Source of the DNA: Oikopleura dioica
Lineage: Eukaryota; Chordata; Appendicularia; Copelata; Oikopleuridae
Direction: 5' to 3'
NCBI GenBank assembly: GCA_907165135.1
Contig: OU015569.1
Coordinates: forward strand, 5,270,001-5,334,000
DNA length: 64,000 bases
Part shown: positions 23,457-34,498 of the stretch, piece by piece
Layout: each line of letters starts with the position of its first letter
How positions within the stretch are numbered: the stretch's first letter is position 1
Position numbers and translations under genes: made by a program
The notes under the pieces: model-generated
Seen by the model: only the letters and a program-made list of their open reading frames with translations
Database searches by the model: none
What the model was told of the DNA's origin: nothing

Positions 23457-24491
23457 CTTTTAGTAGATTGTCATCCGGCAAAAGGGGTCCTCCGGGGGTC
23501 CTCCGGCAAAAAGTGACCAAAGTTTGCCTAAAGTTTCAATTCTTAGCCCAGCAAGGCATTCCATAGGATTATATAATTTTGGTCTTTTAGCTGATAGTCT
23601 TCCACCTGGGAGGTCCTCCGGGGTTCCTCCGGCCGAACTAGACCACTGTTGGCCATAGGTGGCCATTTACTGGCCGAGCGCGGCCATATATTGAATATTT
23701 TAATATTGGTCTTCCAGCGGATGGTCTTCCAGCAGGGAGGTCCTCCGGGGTCCTCCGGGCGAACTAGACCAAAGGTGACTATAAGTGGCCATTAACTGGC
23801 CGAGTTTTTATTAGTTAAAATTTGGTTACAACGTGAAAAAATGCAAAAATCGAAGTGAACCACGATGAACCGCGAGAATGACCGGCTGGTTGAAAAAATA
23901 CCGCCTCACTGAATCAAGTGAATCATAAGCTTTCATTTAAGCTATAGAACGTCATCATAGCACCCCTATATCAGAAGTTGATATTTCTGAAATTTCAGAT
24001 CTGACAGTCTTGGTCAACTTTGGAGCCCTGGGAAAGTGTGAAAAACGAAGTTGGCATAAAATTTTTTTGGCTCTATCGATTCAGGCTGACCTCAACTTTC
24101 ACTTGGTATGCACAAAATTATCAAAATCAAACTAGCAGGTGCTCAAAATTGGCTTCAACTGATATGAGTGCCAATTTTCTCCACAAAAATCTGTCAAAAA
24201 AAGCAACAAGAAGATCCATTTTGAAAAATCTAATTGATCAACTTTTCCAAGCGTGTCTTGAAGTATATGTATTCGTAGTTTGGTGAGATTTTTCAAGAGA
24301 ACTTGGAAAATAGAAAATGCCGCGGTAAGCCTAATTATACAACATTGTGATCCCACTTCATCCATTTCACTCATTGTTATTATTAGTAAAATCGATCTCT
24401 GCCATTGTAACTTTCACAATTTTCAATTTTCCGAAGAAAACAATCAATGCACCAATTACGATAATACATATCACAAATCACTAAGATGTCT

Positions 24492-25708
24492 TTATTTCTC
24501 AGAATCTCCTATTAGCAAGACAATCTGGCCGCTTCGTTTCCGCGTTTCATCTTCTTTGTAGAGATGTGCGATTGAGGCATCTTTTATATTGAACTTAGTC
24601 TCGATCTTGGGGACTATCTTGTTTCTTGCTAGAAATCCAGCTGCCTTAAATTCATTAAATAGATATCTTATAAATCATAATCGCATTGCCTCGTATAAGT
24701 CGTTTACTTTTGCATTCGCTAGGTTGATTCCAGAAAGATACACTTCTTTGGCCAAAAATGGCCTAAGATAGAGCTGTACTTTTTGCTCGTGAGGGCCAAG
24801 GAGAATGACCCGTCCACCTGGATTCATCATAGCCAGGTCTGTTTGAAGATTTTCCGGTTTGGACTCGACTAAGAGGTCGATCCCTCCAATTCGCGATTTA
24901 ACCATTTTGACTAGCTCTTCATTCGTGTTATCGGCATGGTTAAACACTTGCAAGCAACCACATTCTTTAGCAGCTTTTTGACCATTGAATGAACCTGCAG
25001 TGCCATATACGCGCAGGTTGAGAGCCCTTCCGATTTGGGAGAGCGCATTTCCGACTGCCCCGCTTGCTCCCTTGACGAGAAGCGAACCACGAGGAGGAAG
25101 ACGCGAGATCTTTGCGAGAATTCGATGCGCTACAAAGTAAGGAAGGCCGTAGCAGGCTCCCTCGGCGAATGATACGCTATCTTACGCTGAAGTTAAATAA
25201 TTGCCGTCAAACTCTTTTACCTGGAAGGGCATGAACACTTCCATTCAAAACAGAAGCAACGCAGTACTTAGCGTAAGTCCCTGTTTTCGTCGAAATGACA
25301 GTATAAACTCGATCCCCCAAATCAAACTCCGTCACTGAATAATTGCCAATTACTGACTAAAATTAAACCTCACCTTGGCGTCCTTTTTGTACAATTATTC
25401 CCGCCGCATCACTTCCTGAAAATAATTATTTTCCAAAAATGATTTTAATTGTCCTTGCCTAAGATAAACGGCTTCTGGAGCTTACGCCCTTGCGAAAAAT
25501 AGCCCGAGCGTAGAAGCACATCAAAGTGATTGACAGAAGTAGCGCGTATTTTGATCAATACGTCAGTGGCCATCAAACGGAAGTCTAGCTCGTCCAAGCC
25601 GGACCACTGCATCGAGCTTGCTGGGCCGTAGTCTTTCAATAAAATGCCTTTAAACTTCTCTGACTTGAGACGCATGCCATCTCTTATCACGAATCCAGTT
25701 CTGTCCAT
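24492..25708 (-). CDS. zinc-independent quinone oxidoreductase-like MDR protein, with an in-frame TGA
   Basis: Start at 25708 (MDRTGFVIRDG). The frame continues through FILG/SDAAGIIVQKGRQ, FDLGDRVYTVIST, then VKGASGAVGNALSQIGRALN, which is the NAD(P)H-binding Rossmann turn of medium-chain reductases. SKPENLQTDLAMMNPGGRVI and the tail KRSGQIVLLIGDSEK with stop at 24492-24494 follow. Zinc ligands are absent, as in zeta-crystallin/RTN4IP1-type enzymes, which reduce quinones or related carbonyls. Intron 1 is GC-AG (after FIL at about 25459); others are GT-AG. Near 24676 a TGA interrupts an otherwise open frame (EAMRL, stop, FIRYLFNEFK). A 63-nt GT-AG intron could remove it but would also delete an expected helix. 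It is either a functional gene with an odd intron or a recent pseudogene. Confidence 0.75.
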
Positions 25709-25861
25709 TTTCTCTGAAATTCCGGACTCTTCTCCTGGGGAGGGTTGAAATTCCTCGCCATGGCGCTTGAATATGTATGCTAATTACGCATTGTTTCTTT
25801 CAACACGGTTTTCAATAAGCTGACCTTTCGAATGACTTCTCTAATCCTCCTTTTGCTTCGA

Positions 25862-26558
25862 GCCGATTTCCTTTGGGAAAGCGATAAATAAGAGACGAAA
25901 TGAAAAAACAGTATCGTGGACTCTATTTTCTTCATTATTCCTAGCACTTGTGGAAAGCAGAAGAGGGTAAGGATCAATTCTAGCAACTGGCCTTCGAAGT
26001 AAGCTTTCAGATCGTCTGGAAAAGGAGGAGGCGGAAATAATGCCAACAATGGACTTGTTTCAGGTGGTGAATACGGAACGGTTTTAGAGAATTATTTTTG
26101 CCGATGATATCAAGGAAGACTCATTTTCTAAAACGACTAAAAAGTATCTAAAATTGATTACGCCTCTGCTGGCTTTGCACATAAAACAAACTATCAGGAC
26201 AAAGATGCAATTATTGAGGGGTTTTTCATGGCCGTAGGTATGAGTTGATAATTTCACATGTTGAGAAATAATGAGAAATAAGCTGTGGCCACGGGAATTT
26301 ACTTGCTTGTTTACGCAGTCGTGCGAATCCTGCATTCCGTTCAAGCTATCGAGTTTGGAAGAGGAGGAACAGGTTTTTTCTCTCAGCTTTTCTCGTTTTA
26401 TAGTTTTCGTAGCAAGAGAGGTTCTGGACCGTGATGCTGTTTCAAAAGAAGAACACTTGGAACTCTTGCGCAAACTGTGGCCAAACGGGGAAAAGAAAAA
26501 TCTTTTCTTCAGGTCTTGGTCACACGGCGTAGACTATGATTCGTTTATTTACGACTGA
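25862..26558 (+). CDS. small two-helix membrane protein, unidentified (start unresolved)
   Basis: Exons join in phase with GT-AG introns. A hydrophobic segment (VSWTLFSSLFLALVESRR) ends at 25966. A Gly/Asn-rich linker follows, then KIDYASAGFAHKTNYQDKD, then a clear transmembrane helix (FFMAVAVATGIYLLVYAVV) after a short intron near 26237-26283. The C-terminus has two forms. Reading through gives a stop at 26432. Removing a 31-nt pyrimidine-rich intron (about 26373-26403) gives a longer acidic/aromatic tail ending DYDSFIYD, with stop at 26556-26558. No start codon was found in frame, so an upstream exon is missing. No family recognised. Confidence 0.5.
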
Positions 26559-26575
26559 GATGTATTATAACTGTA

Positions 26576-26581
26576 AATAAA
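26576..26581 (+). promoter_or_regulatory. polyadenylation signal AATAAA
   Basis: It lies 17 nt after the stop of the upstream plus-strand gene and only 6 nt before the DYNLL stop read on the other strand. The two convergent 3' ends must therefore overlap. Confidence 0.6.
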
Positions 26582-26586
26582 GAACT

Positions 26587-27099
26587 CTATCCGGCTTTGA
26601 ATAGGAGCACTGCAAAAGTGTTAATGTAGAAATAAAGAAAGTGCTTGGACTCGTGCGTCACGTAAGAGCCGAAATTACGCCCAACGATACAATGCCATGT
26701 AGGGCTAAAATATGATTCAAAGTATGGGAGTCAAACTCACCCATATTTTTTGTCGGCTTCTTTCTTTATCGACGCAGCAATATCCTTCTCCAGCGAGAAT
26801 CGGTCAACCGCTTTATTTTGGGCTATTTTAATAACTTACTGAAGCTGCTTTTCAAATATGTTCGACCCTTTTCCTTTTATCGCACAGTCGATGAGGAAAA
26901 TCTGTTCTGCCGTTGCCATATCCGCGTTTTTGATGGTCGTCTTAGAGATATTATAAAAACGCAATGAATAGTAACTTCTCTCACCTTGCCGCCGTTCTTC
27001 TGAAATCTATCTTTGATTTCCGCCAGTGTTTCCGGCTCTGGATTGGCCTTAATGTTTTATGTTAAATAAGGACCTTATCTCTTTTCATACTTTTGACAT
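26587..27099 (-). CDS. DYNLL: dynein light chain LC8 (DYNLL-like)
   Basis: Start at 27099: MSK, then a 43-nt GT-AG intron, then [54 protein letters not shown], and [19 protein letters not shown] with the tail [15 protein letters not shown]; stop at 26587-26589. KDIAxxIKKE, [18 protein letters not shown] and the final beta strand are diagnostic of LC8, the dimeric hub that binds dynein intermediate chain and many short linear motifs. The N-terminus is about 20 residues longer than usual. The middle intron is ambiguous. A GA-AG junction (26811-26873) restores the conserved DCA, while a GT-AG junction after LID keeps the length but gives DSQ. It converges on the plus-strand gene ending 26558. 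Confidence 0.9.
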
Positions 27100-27591
27100 T
27101 TGGAAAAATTCGATGAACTAAAAATAATGTGAATGAAGAGGAAACCAAACGCCGCGCCACACGCATTGGTGTTTGTAGTTGCTTACCGGAAGTGCTCTGT
27201 AACGTAGTTTTTAGACAAAGCACATCAGCATATTTACCGAATTATAGCCTAAGATCTATAGGCTCTATGACATATAGTCTATATATGATAAAGACTATAT
27301 GATATAATCGCATAATCGCAAGACCGAGCTTTTGTGCTCGCCTCTGCGGCATTTCCATTTTTTTTAGAGGCGCGCTGCCACTGACCCAGCGCTTTGCTTT
27401 CCAGAAACCTCTTCGTCGAGTTTTTCGAGCCGCTCGGTTTTGCCTCCGACATTTTTTCTCTGGAGTGATTGGTTGGTACTCTCCACGTGCTTCTCCTTGA
27501 CAATTTAAGGCCCATACCAGCGTTCATTTCTTCACTTGGCAATTCGTAAAAGTCAAAACCAGAGCTCAGCAAGAGACCGGCAACTACGGAG

Positions 27592-30500
27592 ATGGAAAAC
27601 ATCGACCTTATCAACTACCGGCTAAAACGGCACAATGAAGAGCGACGACAAGAGTATCAAATGCTCACGAAAGCTGTCGAGGATCAGCAAAAGAAAACTG
27701 CTGCGAAGAAAGATGATCTCAAGGATTCTTTCCAGGAGAGCAAGGAGAAGAATGAAATCGCCGAGGCTAAACGTAAGTAATCTTAGTCCATCAAAAAGGC
27801 TGTGAAATACTGAATTTAGAGCAAGAACATGCGATCTTGATTTGCAACGAGCTCCAATCGCAGCAAGTAAAGCAAGAAGGGATCGTAAACGAGCTGGGTC
27901 GAATTCAAGACTTTTCGAAAAAAGTTGAGGAAATCAACGACGACCTAATCAAGTAAGAATTTAGCAAGGAAGAAGATGAATCGTGTGTTCAAAAAATTAT
28001 TAAGAGAAGACGCCATGTTGGAAAAAGCGTTGGAAACTTGCAAAACGACGAAATCGGTCCATGATGCGATTTGCAAGGAAGTCGATGAGCTTCAAGCCGC
28101 GTGGGAAGCGAAGAATGAGAAGATCGAGCAGTTCCTTGAGCAGAGTAAGTCACGGAGTTAATCAATTGAAACAATTTTTCAAAATTAATATTGAAAATAA
28201 CTTCTTTTTTTAGAGCTGGAAGATGTGCCAACTTATGAAGACCCAAACTTCGAGGCAAAGGCGATCGAGCAGGAGCGCATCTTTCAAGAAGAAATGAAGA
28301 AGTACCAACAACCAGTTGGAGACGAGGAAAAACTTGTTCGATACGAGGACTTCGCGAAAAACCTTGAAGAACAAATCGCTAAGGAAATCCATGTTCGGGA
28401 AGTCGAAGCGAAGGCTCATGGCGAGTGGATGCAGAAGAAGGATGTAGAGAAAAATGGTGAGATTTCAAATATGATATTTAATAAAAAATTCGCATTTTAG
28501 GACTGATTAAAAAGTCGAAAGCCTTCTGCGAAGAGAACGAACAGAAATACACTACTGCGATGGCTGAGTGTGCCAAGCTCGACTCCTCTTCTTCCACTGG
28601 AGCTGGCACACGCGATCGACTGCAAAAGAAATTCAAGGAACTTGGTGATCAACGAGTCGGCAGAGAGGTAGCCTGTGGAGAAAAGAAGGCCGAACTCGAG
28701 AAAGGCAAGAAAAGGGTCGCTTTCATGAAGCAAATGAATGAAGATAAAACCGGGAAGGTGCGCGAGCTCAAGGAGGGTGCGACAGACTTGAAAAGAAAAG
28801 TTGAACGAGCGGGTAAATTGAACATGCTCAAACGAGAAGACCTCGAGCCGGTAGCCAATGCGATTCAAAGAAAGAGGATGACCATCGACTCTGTCATGAA
28901 TGATCCAATCTTCGCGGTAATTTTCATCAGTTCCTTTATATTTTTAACCAAGCAAATTAGGAAATCAAGGATTTGGAAGCGAAGTTTGCGGCAATTCAGG
29001 TTGAAAAAGAGGGATTTCTTGCAAAAATCGAGCAGGCCAAAAAGCAAAAAGAAGAGAAGCAAGCTCAAATCGGCGAACTTACTAAGAAGGATGACGAGAA
29101 GCAAGCAAAATTCAACGAGCTTGCTGCTGAAAATGCCTCAATCAAGGTACCGTTTTCATGCGTCCTGTCGATGAGTGTTGGCGACTCTTAATCCACTTTT
29201 AGCTTTTGCTCGAGGCTGAAAACGAGAGACTTCAAGAGTTTGAAGAAAAAAAGGAAGGATTCAAGGAAAAACTGGCGAAGGGAGCCACGGCAAGAGAAGA
29301 GCTTCTCGAACGAAAAGCAAAAGAGCAAAAAGTCCTCGAGAGTATTTTGGAAAAAGTCCTCGATCATGGACGAAAGGAGGCGATCATGAAACAGCGCCTC
29401 GCAAAAACTCAAGAAGGTTAGCATTCTCCCGTAAATAAGAGATCTAAAAATGACTCAAATATAGAGCTGGAAAAGAAAGAAGCCGATCTTGTGGAGCTAA
29501 AGGAGCAACTTCGCAAAAAAGAGGAGGAGAAGAATTCAACAGCTGCACCTAATCATCAGACCCTTGTTTCTCTCCCAGTGCAAGAAAAAGAGTCCGAACA
29601 GGCTATCATGTCTGCTCCAACGCCCGTTCTTTCGCATATATCTCCACCTGTGTTACCAGAGCAGGAAACAAATCTTCTTAGCGAAGAAGAGGCTGCTCCT
29701 TCTGCACAATCGAGCATCGACACGACCATTGAACTAATGGCATCTCCCCCGGCTCAAAAAGAAATGGCGAGTGGAAAGGCTCAGAAGGCGATTATTCTCA
29801 AGCCAAGACATCAGCGGAATCGACGTTCGCCCCAGGAGCGAAAACTCAACTCTCAGCCCATTTTGTCCGAAGACGATGAAGTCATTAAGCTTTATGATGA
29901 AGCAGAGCTCGCTCGAACAACTTCCCTCATGAAACGTAAAGAGATATTATTCGTTTAAAATATTTTATTCTCAAAACTTTTTAGCTGCGCGAGCACCTGA
30001 TAATCAGTCGCAAATGTCAGAGGAAAGTTACGCGACTCCTATCGGCCAGCATCCTCCAACCAACTTGTGGGAGCTCAACAGAAAGAAGTCGACGCCGAAG
30101 GAGGCTGAAAACATGTCAAGCCCGCCGTCAGTCCTCTTTGTTGGCGAAGAAGCAGCAGCGCCAACCGAAACCGAATCTATTGGCGACGACTCTCTGCTTG
30201 GATTCCTAACCACGTACGTAACAAATTGAACGCTTGAAACTCATTACAATCATCTTCTCTAGACCAAAAATTCCACCGGTAGCTGTTGTCAAGCCGAAAA
30301 CACAGAAGCCGATTCTCGGGTTAGTTTTTTTGCTTCATATTCGGGATTTATATTATTTCGTAGAGGTTCCCGAAAGAGCCAATCACGCCAATCCTTCCGA
30401 GAACCGAAGAAAGCTCGAAATGCAAGCTCCCAGGAGTCCAACGCTTCTTCCTTGTCGCCTCTCTCTCGAGGCCTACGAAACCACGAATCTCCTCCCCGCA

Positions 30501-30838
30501 TCCAGATCAAGGAGAATCATAAATACGTGCAGACGCCAAAAACTGACCGAGCGAGATCGGTTTCGTCGAAGATAGGACCAAAAACTCCAACGAAATCGCC
30601 GAAGCCAATCTTGAAGACGCCAAAATCGGCGCCTTCCGCCTCTAGGAAATGTTCGAAATTTGCTGTTCTTTTGACAATCGTTAATGCCTAGGAAATTGTT
30701 TTTCGAATATGAAAAAGGCGAAGAGTTAGTTTTTCGAATACCAAGACTCCGAAGAGTACTCCAAAGAAGGCACCGAAGACGCCTAAGAAAATCGGCAACT
30801 TCGATGTCAATCCAAGCGACATTGAGGACTTTTTTTAA
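27592..30838 (+). CDS. long coiled-coil protein with basic S/T-P-K tail
   Basis: Start at 27592 (MENIDLINYRLKRHNEERR), stop at 30836-30838. About a dozen exons with short GT-AG introns encode an almost continuous charged coiled coil, rich in K/E/Q heptads. Examples are LEQKLEDVPTYEDPNFEAK and AKFNELAAENASIKLLLEAE. After about 29,490 comes a disordered Pro/Ser/Ala region. The basic C-terminus has repeated TPK motifs (KTPKSTPKKAPKTPKK) and ends FDVNPSDIEDFF. The architecture resembles chromosome- or spindle-associated coiled-coil proteins, with TPKK motifs that could bind DNA or be CDK targets. That is inference only; I recognise no orthologue. Confidence 0.75.
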
Positions 30839-31668
30839 ACTGCCCCTTCTGAACACTGTCTCTTGTAAATAGTAAAATTAACAGTGCTACCATCACAATT
30901 GCCTTCTTTTTAAACATAAAAAAATGGGTAACTATTTGATACCGCATTAAACGGCGCAAAGCAATGTTTGCAGCATGGAACAGGTTTTTCTCTTAATGGA
31001 GATCTTGTTCCTAAATGCAACAAGACGGACAGCTGCGTCGGGAAACACAACACCCACGTCTTGACATTCCACTGATAAGGCAAAACTATATAAAAGACGT
31101 TTATTTGCATGAATTCCTGGCCCTATCACGAAAGACAAAATAATTGTTTTTGGATTAGCGAGTGATGCGTTCTCAGGCCTACAAACAGTGAGCCTCAAAA
31201 ATCAGCTCTGCTGAGTTAATGTTTACTGCTTGGGTAGCCAAGAGTTTAATCATATATAGCTATGGACAGCGGAAGATAGCATCTGTTTGTAATCTCAGGG
31301 TCGGAGTGACCCCGGGCGGCTCGCTGAAGCGCAAACTCTTCCTTCCTTTGTAAACTAAGTTTAGTTAGTAGCACCTTTGGAAGTGAGAGAGACCCGTGCA
31401 GCAGTTTGTTGTTGACCTCATTGATTTGGCGATAGCGAGCGCGGAAGAGATCGCTGCCTCTTTACTCGCCCCTGGTCCTTTATAAAGAGAGCTCGAATCG
31501 TCCGTCGAAATCAACTCCAACTCCAACCAACGGCGGATCCGTCCGATCGAGCGAAGACGCACGCGCAATACAAATTTCTTCCACCAAAACAACAACGCCA
31601 AGCATAGGCATCCATCAGCACAAAGAAACAAAGAGAAACAGAGAAAAGCACACGAGAAAGAAAGCAAC
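30839..31668. other. intergenic; one doubtful minus-strand exon
   Basis: A minus-strand frame at 30947-31190 after a possible acceptor (tttgtag) reads like coding sequence (VVFPDAAVRLVAFRNK) and stops at 30947, but it could not be joined to a start. The stretch before 31669 is probably promoter and leader of the zinc-finger gene. Confidence 0.3.
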
Positions 31669-32437
31669 ATGAAGAGCTTTTTAATCGCCGAAATTCTAGG
31701 GCTCGACGAAGAAATGCCTACGATACCTAAGCTCATTCCGAAGCTAGAATTCAAAGAAAATAAAACAGGAGCGGATTTTTTTATATGCTTCTTTCAAAAA
31801 TATGTTATTGATTTTCATATGGAAATAATTTTAAAGTAAAGGTGTAGGTTTAAATCTCATCAATTAGAAACAATGATTCTAATTATCCATTTACTGTTGT
31901 GGCTCTGGAATATTCCATCTTGCGTTAGAAAATAGGCGGGATAGTGCGAAATCGAAAGATAAAATCAACAGTAATAAAATTAATCCCGCGATAAGAGGAG
32001 TACGAGTGTAAAGTGTGCTCCAAGAGATTTGCGCAAGAGCATCAGTTGGAGTACCACGCGCGCGTGCACGAACGAGTCAAGCAATGCACCCACTGTGGCG
32101 AGTGTTTCAGGTCCAAGTCCAAGTTTCGCCAGCATCTGCGGGAGGTGCACTCCAAACGGGTCGACTGCTCTGTCTGCGATAAGAGGTACCATCTTTTCTC
32201 AGTCAAAAAATCTAAGTCAAGAAAATAAGGTTCCGAGATAAGACAGCGCTGGAGAAACACTTTGCCCGACAACATCCAGGTAGCAACGAAAACATGCCCA
32301 AATCGTCGACAGCATCGCCGTCTCAGCTCTCACCGTTTTCTTCAAAAATCACGAACCCAATGTCGAGTCAGAGTCTATCAAATATCAAATTCAAGGATGA
32401 GATGCTGAAGCGGTACGCCCAGTCCATCAGCAAGTGA
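31669..32437 (+). CDS. small C2H2 zinc-finger protein
   Basis: Start at 31669 with MKSFLIAEILGLDEE; the FLIAEILG stretch resembles the eh1/FxIxxIL repressor peptide found in many homeodomain and zinc-finger proteins. After an intron, three fingers follow: YECKVCSKRFAQEHQ..., QCTHCGECFRSKSKFRQHL and VDCSVCDKRFRDKTALEKHF. A Ser-rich tail ends YAQSISK, with stop at 32435-32437. The last intron is GT-AG (about 32187-32230). The first intron donor is unclear: GT after QKY, or a GA donor after NKT. It is likely a DNA-binding transcriptional repressor; target unknown. Confidence 0.75.
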
Positions 32438-32444
32438 CCTCGCG

Positions 32445-32450
32445 AATAAA
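32445..32450 (+). promoter_or_regulatory. polyadenylation signal AATAAA
   Basis: It lies 7 nt after the stop codon of the zinc-finger gene, implying a very short 3' untranslated region. Confidence 0.6.
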
Positions 32451-32664
32451 GAAAATGTCATCTCGTGAAATTTTACTTTCTTTGCGTATAATAAGGTGCA
32501 ACAGACAAAATAAAAGTTCATGATTTGAAAAAGAAGTGCTTATTTATCACCGCAGGGGAGAAAAGACGGGCTGGGGGATTACGTTGAAATCGTACCCACC
32601 CGCGGCTTTTCTTACCGGTTCAGTTTGGTGAAAAAAACAGAGCAGAAAATATTTGCTAAAAAGG

Positions 32665-33555
32665 ATGGGTCGATTCGTTCCAATTGGCTTCGCATTACTT
32701 CTAGGCGCTTTGATTTATTTTGCGCTGCAAAAAAACGAGGGCAAGAATGAGAATATACTAAAGCAAGAGAGAAGAAAAGAAAACGCGAAAAAGAGGGAGC
32801 ATGTTCGTGTCGCGAAGCAGAATATGACGGAAGCCGAGATGCAAATAAATGGAAGTCCGCCCGAGTACTTGATGGTATTTCATTATCTATCCAGGTAAAA
32901 GACAACGACATACTCCATCGATTGCAATACTCTCTAGCTTGGAGTTCAAACAAGAAAGCGATCTAAAGTCAACAAGGACAAAAATAAAAGATTACTATAC
33001 AGATATGGACATGCTAACTGGGTTCGAGTTCCACATGGTAACTCCCTATCCAGAGTTTGAATCCTCTGAAGCTGAATGCGAGGGAAGAAATTGCTACGAG
33101 GAGAGAGTGATGATTAAGTCACTAGGAAAAGAGATCGCACTCAAAGTGAACAGAATGAATCCGAAAAAGGATGGTCTCGATAAAGAGACCTAGACTCTTT
33201 GACTTCAATTTAGAGACCTACAAAGCTTGATAAGGCAGTTATTGTCGTACTTGATGGAAGTTATGTGCTGACGCAAGAGACCATCACTAGTCGTTTGATG
33301 ACGATGCCGAAGGGCTTTCTATGGTGCCTCACTCAGATGACGACGTCGGGCAGAGAAAATGTTGGAGGACACTGCCGCGACAACCGCTTCTCGATTCAGG
33401 GTTCAAACGTAATTGACTACATTTCAAAAGTGCCCGATGCTGGAAAGATTCTTAGCCCTTCTGAGGAATTCACAGGGAGGATGAGAATCGCGTCGCAAAC
33501 AAAGATCAGCTGGCGCAGAGAAAAGCTCTTTCTAACTCCTGTTAAAAGTCTCTAA
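32665..33555 (+). CDS. type II membrane protein, unidentified
   Basis: Start at 32665, where MGRFVPIGFALLLGALIYFAL forms a signal anchor followed by a charged stem (QERRKENAKKREH). The luminal part contains HMVTPYPEFES, a Cys pair (AECEGRNCYEERV), VIVVLDGSYVLTQETI and GGHCRDNRFSIQGSNVIDY; stop at 33553-33555. The first intron (about 32895-32936) is GT-AG. The second ends at 33211 (tttag), and its donor is either GTGAAC near 33148 or a GA site after NPKK. The layout resembles Golgi glycosyltransferase or sulfotransferase-like proteins, but no catalytic motif was identified. Treat as hypothetical. Confidence 0.65.
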
Positions 33556-33817
33556 CAACTGCTGCGATAATAAAACTCGACAGAGAAATTTTTGGGATAA
33601 AGTCACACAAACTTCGAATTCTTTGGTATCCTTGAGATAGATTTATTTTGTACACGGCGTTAAATAAGTCAAATAGTCTAGTTTTGCGGCAGCAGGTCGT
33701 TGAGGCCTTCTGCTCGTGCGTTCCTCGGTATTCTTTCCTCAACTGTTAAATTTTCGAATTTGGGGATAAGTCGAATTCGCCTAAAGTTTCAATAAATCAA
33801 GATAATTGATTTTTATT

Positions 33818-34468
33818 TCACCTAAAGAATGAAGAAAGTCGACTCTCATCGTCTTTTAACTCTTTGTTGTCTTCATTGTAGGATGGAATGTCAATGTCAG
33901 ACAAGTGCCATCGATTCATCCACATCGTGCCAAGCCAGCCAATGTCAACCATTGCTAAAATTACGCTGAAAGAGAAAAACGAAAAGTAGAGAGTCTCTAC
34001 TAGAGACTTACATCTAAATTTATCTGAGAACGAGAGCTGCATTTCATCACAAGTTGCCAGGGGATTCCAGTTTCTTTCAGAATATTTGTCCATATAGAAT
34101 AATGTGAAAAAGAAAAAGTTCATTTCTTTTATTTGACCACGACCAAGAGCCTCAGAATTGCACTTGACAAAATTATGTGCTGAACTGTTCATTGAGGATT
34201 CTGAGATCGGCGACGCTTTTGCAGCAAGTCGCCGGAAATCGCAGCGGTAGTCTTCTAACACCGGCCGCGTCCAGTAGGAGGCAACTGCAAGGAAGAAGCT
34301 CGCCCAGGACAAAGTCGCCCAAAAAGGATTTGTTCTTGCATATTTTTTCAGATCCTTGCCAACTTCGTAGTAGTCTAAGAGAACTTTAGAAGATAAATCA
34401 TAACATGACGAACCTAGCACGAGATTTCTTGCCGGAGTATAAACAAACTTGATTGTGGGTCGCTTCAC
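33818..34468 (-). CDS. TIMM29: TIMM29-like mitochondrial inner-membrane translocase subunit
   Basis: Start at 34468 (MKRPTIKFVYTPARNL), stop at 33818. The N-terminus YYEVGKDLKKYARTNPFWAT leads into a membrane helix (LSWASFFLAVASYWTRPVL). A helical domain and the C-terminal signature VDIGWLGTMWMNRWHLSDID, which aligns with the DVGF.GRWW...DCDIN segment of TIMM29, follow. TIMM29 is part of the TIM22 complex that inserts carrier proteins into the inner membrane. A 56-nt GT-AG intron (about 33956-34011) joins DKFRS to MVDIG. A 30-nt in-frame GT-AG interval near 34385-34415 may or may not be spliced. It is divergent from the small ORF at 34499. Confidence 0.8.
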   Translation of the reverse strand: MKRPTIKFVYTPARNLVLGSSCYDLSSKVLLDYYEVGKDLKKYARTNPFWATLSWASFFLAVASYWTRPVLEDYRCDFRRLAAKASPISESSMNSSAHNFVKCNSEALGRGQIKEMNFFFFTLFYMDKYSERNWNPLATCDEMQLSFSDKFRCKSLVETLYFSFFSFSVILAMVDIGWLGTMWMNRWHLSDIDIPSYNEDNKELKDDESRLSSFFR

Positions 34469-34498
34469 GAATCGATAATAAAAGCGAACGCGAAAAGG

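Larger units (their letters stand above)
20918..24333. mobile_element. 3.4 kb palindromic foldback element, hAT-like
   Basis: Left arm 20918 to about 22384 and right arm about 23457-24333 are near-identical inverted copies. The tips are TAGGCTTACCGCGG on the left and its complement ending CCTA on the right. An 8-bp target duplication, attataca, flanks them (20910-20917 and 24334-24341). Between the arms lies a minisatellite in both orientations. The left arm is longer only because of a 585-bp insertion plus its 3-bp duplication; without it the arms are about 878 nt each. No transposase-like frame is seen; apparent ORFs occur twice because the arms are identical. It lies 170 bp beyond the ZFHX stop and 158 bp from the oxidoreductase stop. 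Confidence 0.9.

Noticed and set aside
22171-23666. Matching open frames of about 68 residues in both arms (22171-22377 + and 23460-23666 -)
   Set aside because: They are the same non-coding arm read twice because of the inverted duplication; no domain or start context.
30947-31198. Minus-strand frame with coding-like composition
   Set aside because: Could not be joined in phase to a start codon or upstream exon; left as a note in the intergenic entry.
32900-33230. GA-AG intron in the type II membrane protein (after NPKK)
   Set aside because: Plausible, but a GT donor near 33148 also works in phase, so the non-canonical site is not required.
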